DNA of 64,000 nucleotides from Apteryx mantelli. Lineage: Eukaryota; Chordata; Aves; Apterygiformes; Apterygidae. The notes under the pieces were generated by a model. It was not told where the DNA came from, searched no databases, and saw nothing but the letters and a program-made list of their open reading frames with translations. The stretch is taken from the NCBI RefSeq assembly GCF_036417845.1, contig NC_089978.1, positions 121,612,183 through 121,676,182 of the forward strand. The letters run 5' to 3'. Below are positions 1 through 11,051 of the stretch, piece by piece; the stretch's first letter is position 1, and each line of letters starts with the position of its first letter. A program made the translations under genes and the position numbers.

Positions 1-473
1 GTAGGAACACGAAGACAGGAGGACAAGGTAACTATCAGCCCAGATAACCCTCTGCATAAATACAGTAAACGGTTTTACCTCAAAACTTGATTGCTAATAA
101 TCAGCATACACAATTCTACTAGATACAAAGGTTTTCAGCTGCCACAGCCTCCTATGTAAATGTAAAGGCAGTAATCCTTTTGAATGGAGAAAGCAGAATG
201 GTTTCTCCCAATAGTGCATCACGTTCAGACTCTGCTCTGTGAGCTGTCCTGGCTTCACTTTGTGCCCTGTGGCTTTATCCTACACAGTCTTTGATGCCAT
301 AATCTAGGTAACAGAATGCCACTCCTCCTCTTCCCTGCTTGAATTGCCTACCTCACTATCCTGAGACAGGATAAAAAACTAAAAGGAGCAGCCATTTTGT
401 TATTGATTTCAGTGAGGCCAGCCATAACTCCTAGAGGTCTCAAGCCTTCACTTCATACCTTTTTCCAACACAG

Positions 474-591
474 GCTACATTTATAATTGGACTCCAACAA
501 AAACTGATGACAAAGGAAGGAAGAACTTCTACTTATTTATGAGAGATGGAGCTTACACATTCTTTTTGAATGTCATCAAGATTTTGTCAGG
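474..591 (+). other. Candidate exon A of an unidentified transcript
   Basis: A pyrimidine-rich acceptor (CCTTTTTCCAACACAG) precedes 118 nt that are open in one frame (YIYNWTPTKTDDKGRKN, then FYLFMRDGAYTFF) and end at GG before GTAGGT. I do not recognise the peptide. It could be the exon of a gene entering from the left edge, or chance. It does not join candidate exons B or C in frame without an extra exon. Confidence 0.25.
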
Positions 592-2056
592 GTAGGTGAA
601 CATTCACAGGAAGTGAATGAGAGCAATGAAATGCAGCTCAGAAAACAAGGCAGATGAGCCATATCCGAATGCTTGGGTTTCCCTCCACACCACCACCTTC
701 AACTCTCTTCCATGTCTCTATCACATGTTCATTGGTCAAAGAATTCACGTTAAATCTTGACTCAGCTTGCCAGGGTCCGAGGCTGAACACATTTTCATAT
801 TTTGGTTGGTGTTGCCCTTTACGCTTAGATTTATTAACTATTCCCTTACTATAAAATCCTTGGATTAAGGTAAATAAGGCTGTGACTCAAAATATTCTAC
901 ACAGCAGTCTGTGTGAAAAAAGAACTGTGGATTTCTGGTAGCGAAGACTGGATGGACTAATAATGATTTTTTTTTATTCACATCCAGAACACAGAATAGA
1001 TTTTCTTAACTTTAGTGAACAGAAGTCACAAACATGAAAGGGTGAAAGGTACAGACTACAGAAACTCAACACTAACAGTAATTTTAAATTAAAATGAATC
1101 ACACCTCAGCCTCATCAAAAGAAATAGAGGCCAGCAGCTAAGCTCTGACCCCCTGGACAGTCTTCTCTAATTGATGCCATTTTGTACCAATCAACATATT
1201 GCTACTATCTAATAAGCAGTTCTATTAAATACAGAAAACAAACTGTACCACCAAAAATACTATAGCAGTGAATATTCATGTGAGTGCAAATGCTAACTCA
1301 TGCACTGCTTACATTGCACCAACTTAATAATTTACTAGAGGAATCTACTAAATTATGCTGTTGGTCTTGGAGATTTGGTTTACTGAATGAATCAGAAGAA
1401 GGCATCTTTCCATTTAGTTGCAAAAAATGAAACAAAGTAAAAATCTGCCTTATTCAACAAATAAACCTTGTGGTCAACAAATGAAAGAGACAGTAGCAAG
1501 TCACCTGATTTCCTGTCCTCTCCAGAGCACATTACTAGCCTTTCCATCCATGGCAGATGGAAGAAAAAAACACAAGACAAAATACTTCAAGTGGTGCTGA
1601 TTTTTTTTTATTGCTAAACAAGAGGCCAGCTCCTCAGAAAAATTGCTTTCTTGCCAATAACCTTTTGGAGACAGTATTCACAGATGTAATGTGGCGAGTG
1701 ACATGACTGTCATTAGAAAAACCCTCGATATTTTGTGGCAATACTAATTACCAAGTATTCCTGAAGGGCCCCAGACTACTGAGAACAAAAATGGGGTGAA
1801 ATGAAGGGGAGAGAAATTAATGCCCCAAGATCTGCCGAACCCCTGCCCCCCTGCCCCCAAAATAAGGAGGAGGATGGCAGAAGAGGGAAAAGAACAAAAT
1901 CTTAAGCAAGATATGTGAATCAGCTGCAAGAGTCTCTCCACAAAAGAACTTTTGGTAGTCAGTGACTCTGTCATCGCTCCCTTTCACCTTGGTTTTCTTT
2001 TCTGAAGCTCAAACACACCAGTCAACTGTACAATTTTTCCCTCCTGATGTTTTTAG

Positions 2057-2144
2057 CAACAGACCAGGAAAAGCATTCAACCTGTACAATCGCAACCAAT
2101 AGAAGAGCTTTCTTGAATTTACATGCACGAGTTGATCTTTATGG
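2057..2144 (+). other. Candidate exon B of an unidentified transcript
   Basis: Acceptor CCTGATGTTTTTAG; donor ATGG before GTAAGA. One frame is open (TDQEKHSTCTIATNRRAFLN, then LHARVDLYG). Splice borders are good but the frame does not connect to the candidate at 474-591, which argues for non-coding exons or coincidence. Confidence 0.18.
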
Positions 2145-2570
2145 GTAAGAAAGAATGCTAAATAAACACAGGCCTAGTCTTGTCAAGCACATATTAGGTA
2201 TTGCATTTTACACAAGTTGCCTCTCTGACTTCAGCAGACTACATGTACAAGATACTACACTGCTTTATGGAAAGGTTTTGTGCAACTTAAAAAATAATAA
2301 TAATAAAAATAAAACCCCATAGAAATGCCATGGAGTTTTATAGAAATTACTGTGAAAAACCTATGGAATTTTTTTAATAGACTTGTGTTTTAAAAATATG
2401 TTAAAATATTTTATAGAAATCAATGTAACAGGTATTATTTTATTAAACACTATAGCATGATTCAATGTAAAACTATAGCTTTTCCATTAAAAAGACTCAC
2501 CCAGAAGGCCAGCCTGTAGTTGCTTTCCTAGACCACTGTATGGTATACCTAATACTATACATACAGTACG

Positions 2571-2608
2571 TGTGTGTGTGTGTGTGTGTATGTATGTACA
2601 CACACACT
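2571..2608 (+). repeat. TG/CA microsatellite
   Basis: Nine TG units, an interrupted TATGTATG spacer and then CACA units, forming an imperfect palindrome. Confidence 0.9.
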
Positions 2609-3404
2609 CCCATGATTTGGCCTGCTATACAAACATACTACCCAATAGCAACTGCCAGACGCAAGCAGCTTTATATCAGAAGAGAAGAGGTAATTTAACT
2701 CTTACCTACAGTAGCTGAAATGGTGTTGAGCAGCAGGCATTAATTTTGGTTGATTCAAAAGCATGTTTAAAAAAAAAAGTAAAAAAGCATTCAGTAGTCT
2801 GTGAAGAGTTAAAGCAATTTGAGGTTCCAGTCTGTGATACAGATTGGCATTCAGAGACCAGCAAGAAGATAGGAAGGAGATAAGAGATTAACATCAGGAG
2901 GAACACTAGAGAACAAACAGCAACAGCATTGATTTTTATCCAGAGAGGAAAATCAAAACCTCTTAAGTAGCAATGAAAAAGTACAGAAATACAACACCAG
3001 AACTTAAACAAGGTCATGTATAAGAGAATATTTGTAGCATATTTTCAACCTAGTGCAGTAGGAAAATTCATGAATATTATTAGGGGTATTTATGTGATCC
3101 ACTTTCCCCCTGTACAGTGTTTGTCTAATGTAATGAGATCTGGATTGGCTGAATATATATATACAAATTTTAGAGTGTTATACTTGAACCTGATCATGCA
3201 TGTTAAAAAAAAAAAAAGAAGAAAAAAAGAAAATGGAGCATTTTTAACACATGTAATACTGTGTGTTTATATTGAAACTCAACTGCATTAATACAGGAGG
3301 TTATTGCTACTGAATTAGCAATGATTACAAATTAACAGCACTAGAAGCCTCACAGATTACATGGGCATCATTTGTATATTTTTTTGATTCTTGTTTCTAT
3401 TCAG

Positions 3405-3526
3405 GTGAAGGCCACAACATTCCAATTCCATTTGAACAATTCAAATGCCACTCTGTGAGGCAAACAATGTGGGAGCAATATGACCGATGGAAGTTGGATT
3501 TGCTTTATTCACTGAAATTGAAGTGA
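3405..3526 (+). other. Candidate terminal exon C of an unidentified transcript
   Basis: Acceptor TTCTTGTTTCTATTCAG, then 39 codons (GEGHNIPIPFEQFKCHSVRQ, then TMWEQYDRWKLDLLY) ending at TGA 3524-3526; an AATAAA follows at 3791-3796. The composition looks protein-like, with two tryptophans, but I cannot name a family. Confidence 0.25.
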
Positions 3527-3600
3527 AAATTACTTTTGTCTCACTACATTTTTAATACACCCTTCCAATGAATATACATACCAGTATATACATATGTATA

Positions 3601-3618
3601 CACACACACACACACACA
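3601..3618 (+). repeat. CA microsatellite
   Basis: Nine CA units following an alternating TATACATATGTATA stretch. Confidence 0.85.
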
Positions 3619-6600
3619 AATATATAGATGCAATCTATTACCATTCTAAACACTGAAAGTTGGTAAAGTTATATATTCAATTACAAAAAAATACTAGATG
3701 GAAAACTTTAATTTTGTTTGCAAGCACTGTATAAACTATGTACAGCAGTTTTCACTGAGAACAAAGTATAGAAGCCTACTCTAATTTGAGAATAAACCCA
3801 GAAAATTCTAGGTAGGAGTAGGCTTGCTTACAATATATGTTAGAGAGAACTCTGTTTAAAAAGGGAGACAAGTCAGTATCTTCTTAATTATGGTCTTATG
3901 CCTCTCTTTCCTCCTTTGAGTCTTGTTTTCCAAGTTCTTACTTTTTGTATATTATCACTTCAGGCACCTTCTGAATAGCCAGACCAATTCCTAGTAGTTA
4001 CAAGTACATTCATGTCTTCTGAAATTTTATTTGTTTGTGGGAGAAGCCAAGAAACACCATTTCCATTTCTCTGAGAAGTGAGTGACCATCACAGTTTTCT
4101 CTTCAAAAAGCACACTTCTTACATTTGTACCCCCAGGACACCTTGGGATTATAGTCCAAAACTAATGGCTGAACTGAGATGAAGTGAAAGCCTTAATGTT
4201 GCAAGTGAAAATTCTGGAAAACCTTTCCCTCTCAAAAGATGGACCAGATTCCTAGCTGGTATCAGCTACCATTGTTATGCTGAAACTATGATAATTTACA
4301 TCAGCTGAGCATTTGCCAGCAGAGAGAATTTATACCAGTTAAGGATTTGCTCCAGAGTTTTGCTGCCCTGTCACAGTCCCAGTGGCTGCAATCCCAGGAA
4401 GGCTTGTCTTGCTTAACAAATATCAATGAGCTGTGTATTCTCCTCCATTTTTCAAGCGCTGACTTATGCCATCTTCTTTGTAACAGGAAAACTGCAGCTG
4501 ACTTGTTTGTATTTGCATCAGACACACACAATGGCCTCAAGATAATTTCTTAACAAATCCTTTATGAGCCTGGTAGCATATCTGCCAACCTCGATAACGG
4601 AAATATGGCATGCAAAGTACAATGGGTCTGTAGGGAAGGACTAGAGAGCAGAGGGCCTCATGACGTAGACAGGAGAAAATGTTTTCAGTGTGTAGACTCA
4701 GAACAACAGAGACTGCTACAAGGTAAAAGCAGTTAGGAAGTCTTTAAGTCTAAACATGTATATTGACATTCTTTAATGGAGTGGGTTTGTTAGATAAATG
4801 TGTTATAATATGGGTCTTGGGAAATAGCAATGAGTTAAAAAGAGTTGACAGGTCTGTTAGGAAGACACAATAGATTCATTCATCCTTCCTGGAAATAGAA
4901 AAATGAGACCAAGTTAGATTAGAACTGACTCTACATCCAAATGTGGTAACAGCTGAGAGAGCCCTACTACACTAGAGGTTACAATAGTTCAGGTCCGGTA
5001 TAAATTAAGCCAGTGAACTGATGCCTAGCTTCATTTTGCTTCAGGTTTGCATGGGGTCTTGGAAGAAAAGGACCACTTGATTTTTACTCTTTTTCCTCCC
5101 TCTCCAGTCAACTTACTACGTTGCCATTTGTAATAAACACTGCTACGCATCTTAGTAAAGCACAATCACACCTTTTGGAAGAGGTGAGGAAATAATATTT
5201 ATTCAAACTGAATGATATTTAGAAATTGTCCTCTATTGAAAAGAAAAATCCTTCCATCTGAAACCTCTGAGACAAAATGTTAACATCAGATATGCACATC
5301 TTGATCTGAGTAAGAGACCAAAAGTTCAAAGAAATTCTCATAGACTTATCATCCCAAGATATGCGTTAAAGACAAAAGGGGAAAAGACTCTTATCTCTCT
5401 TCATTAGGTTCACTGAACAACATATGGCAGAAAATGTAAGGAGGTGTTAATAAAGTGATATTCTATTATCAGTTGTATCATTTGCTAACACTTTCTGCTA
5501 GGATAGGCCACTACAAAACTGGCTGTGCTTAGGGCTACCTTTTCCACATTTATCAATGCTCTAAAGTAATGATTTCAAAAAGGGATACACCAAAGAAAGA
5601 ACAAAGATCAGGTATACATAATGTTGATCAGGAAATACAGCTTTCCAAATGCATTTTGGAGAGAGGCTGAATGCAGGGATGGAACGGAGTCTTTCAAACA
5701 GACTTAGCCCAAGCCAGGAGCTGCAGATTGAAACTATCTATCTTAGTTATGCCAACATCAGGCATTTGCATGTTGTCCCCTATTCCTAAAGGTATTCTCT
5801 CTTTGTAATGCCCTATTATATAATTTGTGTTAAACATACGCATACACGCTGTTAGAGATGAGCTAGTATGATGATATTTATAAGCTCTGCCTGCACCATA
5901 GTTACTACTGCAAATTTCACACCAGTTCTATGCCTGGTCTTGCTCTATTCATCATAAGAATGATCAGTTAGACAGTGTAAACCAGTTTAAGGTATACCAA
6001 TAAAATTTTACTTTTTCCTTTCCAAAACAAGCCTAGACAATATTTTCATTAAAATCACATATGGAAGGTCTAATGCACTTTTCTATCAGCAATAGCAGCT
6101 GTGTACCAGAAGTAGCCAAGATACTGGGGGAGAAGAGCCACCATGAAAAACGTACTGAGGCTAGTCTGTTCGGAGCTTTAAGTTAACACCTTTAAAAGTG
6201 CTGAAATGATTTTGAAAGCCTAAGTCTCCTAGGAAGTGAATATGACTTTGACACCTAAGTCACTTAGCTACTACTACCCTTACTCCATTTCAGGCAGACT
6301 AAAGGTATCACATGAAGAGTGAAAGAGTTCTCATTCTCCTTTTATTGTGGGATTCAACAAACAATAGGCTTTTTTAGAAAGCTTTTTATATTCTCCTTGT
6401 TTTATAGCGTTACTATTTCAGAAATAGCAATTTCTCCTCCATCCCTTTTTAAAAAAAAACTTCAGAAGGTTTTAGATTTTTAAAAGATATATTTCTAGTC
6501 TACCAGAGGTGTTTTTCTCCTTCCAAATGTTCTGCATATTCAAAATATGTAAAAGAAATCAATGATCCAACAGCTTCAATAAAAAGGACAAAACAAAATA

Positions 6601-8424
6601 CATGCCATCTCAGTCAATCAGCTTTTGCTTCCTTATCTCTGATCCCATGAATCTAATCAGACTCTAGATATCTGTAACTATCTTTCAGGCAGAAGAAGGT
6701 GTGCATACATGACTGCATGTGTGTGTGCAGGGGGAAGCTTAAAAAAAAACAAAAACAAAAAAAAACCATTCAGGACTTTTTTATAGGAACACGGATATTA
6801 TCATCTGGTATCAGACAAAGTCTACATAATCCAATGTTGAATCTCTGGGAAGAATCACTGCCAAATACTTCAGAAGAAAGCATGGAGCCATTCAGTAGAC
6901 AGAGTTGGCAGGGAGTAATTCTGCCCCATGTCAGGTCATCTTCTATGTAGTTCTCTGAGAGAGTGCCCAAAGAAAGAGGTAAAACAACTCTTCCAACATT
7001 GGTCACCATTAATGATAATTCTAGTTATTCTCAGCTTATTATACTCTCATTCTCAAAAATGTCTTGTGAAAAAACATCTTCCAATTTAAGTGGCTGTTAC
7101 ATTGTAAATTCCCGAACTTAGAATTTCCCAAGTTGTAAGGTCAGTGAAAGGTTTTGCTGCTTGTACAGCATGAGAAGTTCCAGCTTTACAAATTTATGCG
7201 CATCAAACCATAAACAAGGGACAAGTCCAGCAGTTTTGAGTTCTGTTTTGTTCCTGAGTTGTTTTTTTTTTTTTTTCCCACTTTAAGTCAGTGATTCCCA
7301 CTTTCTGTCACTTAAAAACACCCATGGAAATAACTCACAAATCGGTATTCCAGGCATTACCATAAACCTCTTGCATTTCCTTTTACCCACTCTTGCAGAT
7401 ATTTATTGGGTGCACACTACAATATTTTGGTGCCAGCATTGGAAATTTGGGGTTCAAAACCCACCTTACATGTATTTTTCTATTTGCAAGTATGTGTAAT
7501 ATTCTTTCCAGTCATAACCCTTTGTGCTTCTTTAACTACAGTGATTACACCTAGCATAAAGTGTCTAGTAATTCTATTTTCTCTTCAGCACAACACATCT
7601 CCTCTCTGATCTTCCTCAGACATCCCTTCTCTTCGGAACTAGTAGCTACTTCCCTCTTCCAAAAAAACTTTAATTGCACGCAAACTCCAAAAGCTACAAA
7701 ATGTTGTGTTCCTTTAAGCAATGGAATATCCTTCATAGACTTAACTGTGATAATGTCCCCTTTTGGCATCCCCTGCATCTGCAGCCCCACAAGTAAAACT
7801 GTAAATGCTTTTCCAAAACATTTTCTCTTCTGCATTGGGAGCAATGCAACTTGAAGAGAGATCAAACATGTCCTTTGTGTTTCTTGGGTCAAGCATCAAT
7901 AATTTGAAAAAAGCAGCAATGTATTTCAGACTAAAGCAAAGCTGAGTTTAACAGTTACTGCATTTTATATTATGGAAGAAGGCAAGAAGAAAACGTACGG
8001 AACACAGGTTTTTGCCAAAGAAAGAATTTTTCATCTTTTTTTTGTTTAAAACTTTCACTAATTTTAATCTTTGACATCTCCAGAGTTCATGGCACACCAC
8101 CAGCTACCACTGTGGCATCTGCTAGGGAGGGTGGAAATAATTTGCAGACTACTGACAGCTGTTGTGAGTTGTAAGACTCTGTCTTTTAAGAGAGGACACA
8201 TGAAGAAACGCCGTGGCAAAAAGTTCTCCTCATCCTCACACTCTGTTATTAAAACCTGGCATATTCTCGGGAAAAATAAAGAATTTTCTCATTAAAAGTA
8301 GCCTCATATTTTTAAAAATAAAGTCTCAGGTCAACCATCTTTTGCAAATTGGCAGAGTGATGGCCCAGTAGCATTCATTTACTTTGTAGATGTCTGGCTA
8401 CAAGCATGGTTTTTGTTGCTCTAT

Positions 8425-8742
8425 GTGCCTTACGCATATTAGTGAATTTACCTCACATCATTTCTATGAGTAAAACACATCATCCCAGCCTACAGATGGA
8501 AAAATCAGGCCTGGAGAGGTTAAGGCTAAAACCAGCAAAAGTGCATCAATATGTCTTAACTCTGTTTTCAAAGAAGTCAATAGGAATCTTTGATTTTGAT
8601 AGCAGAGTTAACCCTACACTAAGTGCTTCTAAAAATCACACCAGAAGCAAATTGCCCAAAGGAAATCAATATCAAGACTAGGAACTGAACTCTGATCTCC
8701 TGAACTTCAGCCTAGTGCTTTAACCACAAAGCTATCCTCTCC
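8425..8742 (+). mobile_element. MIR-like SINE relic
   Basis: The segment around CAGATGGAAAAATCAGGCCT and GAGAGGTTAAG matches the MIR core, and GAACTGAACTCTGATCTCCTG followed by AGTGCTTTAACCACAAAGCTAT matches the MIR 3' half. About 60 bp more than a standard MIR is present, so an insertion is likely in the middle. MIRs are old and shared across amniotes. Confidence 0.6.
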
Positions 8743-11051
8743 ACAAAGCCACAGTTGCTTCTATAATGGATGGCAATATGGTGTACAGTTCAGCACTCAA
8801 TGGGATATAGCTCTACGTGAAACTGTTTTCAGCACTTATTGAAGGTTTGCATTCTCTTGAGAACAGGGTAGGAATATAAATCCCAACCTAATAGTTCAAG
8901 TCAACCTCGTATTTAGAATTTTTTAAAAAGACTACTTATATAAAAAAAATCTGTGAAAATTTCAAGAAGGTGAAAACCAAATCAAACCAACCAAAACAGT
9001 TAATTCATGTATGTCTTAGATAATTATTCTTATACAAGAGTGGTTGTAAGGCGCTGCACGCAAGTGGACTTCTTGCATGTTTAGATGATGCTAAAGTGCT
9101 TCAAAACGGTGGCATTTGTCTACTCAATTACTGTGTCACCCCAAAACAGCACAACTACCTAAATCAACACATTCATAAAGATATACTCCTCCTTGTTCTT
9201 ACTGCTCTAACTAAAGGAAAGTGTAGTTCAACAAGTTGGATATACTCTTGCATACATCCAGTCACGGAAAGAGTTCCTAAGTCTTTGCACAATTCAATTC
9301 CAAAACGCGTGGCTGCGGCAGGCACTGAGTGAAAGAGTATATTGTACAGTAAGCTAGGTGATCAGTCATCTGCAGTGCAGACTGATGAATTATTTATTCT
9401 CTACTGGTATGTAACTGATAATTTCACACCAGGAGTTTCAGTTAAACTGCAGACTTCCCATCTGGGTCCTCTACAAACCCTTCTCTCTCATTAAGCTGGC
9501 AATGTGAATGCTATACAACTTACATTACTGTGAAGAAAGGAAGCCCCTCAAGTTAAGACATGGGCCTGTCAGATAACTCTATTTCCAGGACACACATTCT
9601 GAATGCTGTTATGAATCAAGATCTTTCAGTGCACAACCAGCAAGGGTTTACAGCCACTAAAATATGGCTCATACTCTGTACGTTTTCTTTAAATAAGCTC
9701 AAGGATGATGGGGTTTGGAGAGAACAGACATCTTACCACTATCTAATACATTTCTCAGTAAGACGACTAGCTAAAATACCCAAAGAATCAATAATTAAAT
9801 ATAATTTTGGTTGGCACCTTGCTAATTAAAGCAAGTCTCTATCCAAACATGCTTTCCAAAAGGGACCTTTCTCAGCCTCTCTGGTGCTGCAGGCTACTAT
9901 GTAATATACTAACCTACTGATCCATGCTGCCTTCAATTTTCTTTGATGCTTCCTATTTTTTCAAACATTGAAGCACAATGTTAACCTTGCAAGTGTAACA
10001 TCTATTTCTAACCTAGTTATCTCCTGCAATTTATTTGGGCAAATTTCCCAAAGATAGTCCTTTTGCACAGGGAGATCTTCCATGTGCATCCTGCTTAAAA
10101 TAAATAAATAAATAAAAGTTAACGTTTCAATCTCCTTTTGAAGATGATAGATTATTTTATCTCATCAGCCGGAGACTGTATTAATGGTTCTGACTTAACC
10201 GTTTTATAAAACATTCTCAGAACCTCAGATGAGAAGCACGTTATAAACGGAAGTACTATGTGCTGGAAATATACATTGTAAATCTACAAAATGGGCCATA
10301 TCCCACAACCATTAAAATTGATGGGAGTTTTGCCATTCCCTTCAATGGGATCAGCAGCAGTATATAAAGATGAATTGGCTATAAGTACACACACACAGGT
10401 GCTTTATGTGCGTGACAATATAAAAGGCCTATGCGAAGTAATGAAATGAATTATAACAGTGCTGGATATGTCAATCTTCCTTCTCCCACCCTCAGCTGCT
10501 GTACCAGGAACATTAAACATTTCCCTGGTTAGCCACAGAATCGTAAAAATTACCGATGAAAAAGTGCTATTAAGTCTATATCCTGCCAACACAAGATTAT
10601 TCCTCCCTATACCTTTTGTAATCCTCTTTCACAGCCTAGTTTTAAACTACTCAGATGGCCTGGATTCTTCTCCTTCCCATAGGGAATTATTCCATCAGCT
10701 ACTTAATCACACTGCTAGCCAAGCTTTCCTGATAACTGACCTCCAAGGTTTTTTTTTAATCCCATACCACTCCTTCTAGCTATACCCCTTTGCGTAACAC
10801 TAAAATCCATTGATCTCTTTTGTGTATGTCTTTTAGATACTGGCACTTATTCCTTCACAACACTGCTAAGCCAACTTTCACCAAAGAGTTAGCTTTTACC
10901 CCTTCTTCATTGATTCATCTCCATTAACTCAGGAATAAAATTTGCCACTCATCTCTGAATTCCTTCTTAATCACAGAATCACAGAATCACTGAGGTTGGA
11001 AGGGACCTCTGGAGATCATCTAGTCCAACCCCCCTGCTCAAGCAGGGTCAC

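Larger units (their letters stand above)
1..10968. other. Intergenic DNA downstream of NSUN3, left part
   Basis: AT-rich, with a (TG)n-(CA)n tract at 2571-2608, a (CA)n tract at 3601-3618, the MIR-like relic at 8425-8742 and the three candidate exons listed separately. The longest open frame (7551-7892, minus) matches nothing I know. No gene could be established. Confidence 0.6.

Noticed and set aside
7551-7892. 113-codon minus-strand frame
   Set aside because: No recognised family, no promoter or splice support, and a competing frame on the other strand of similar length.
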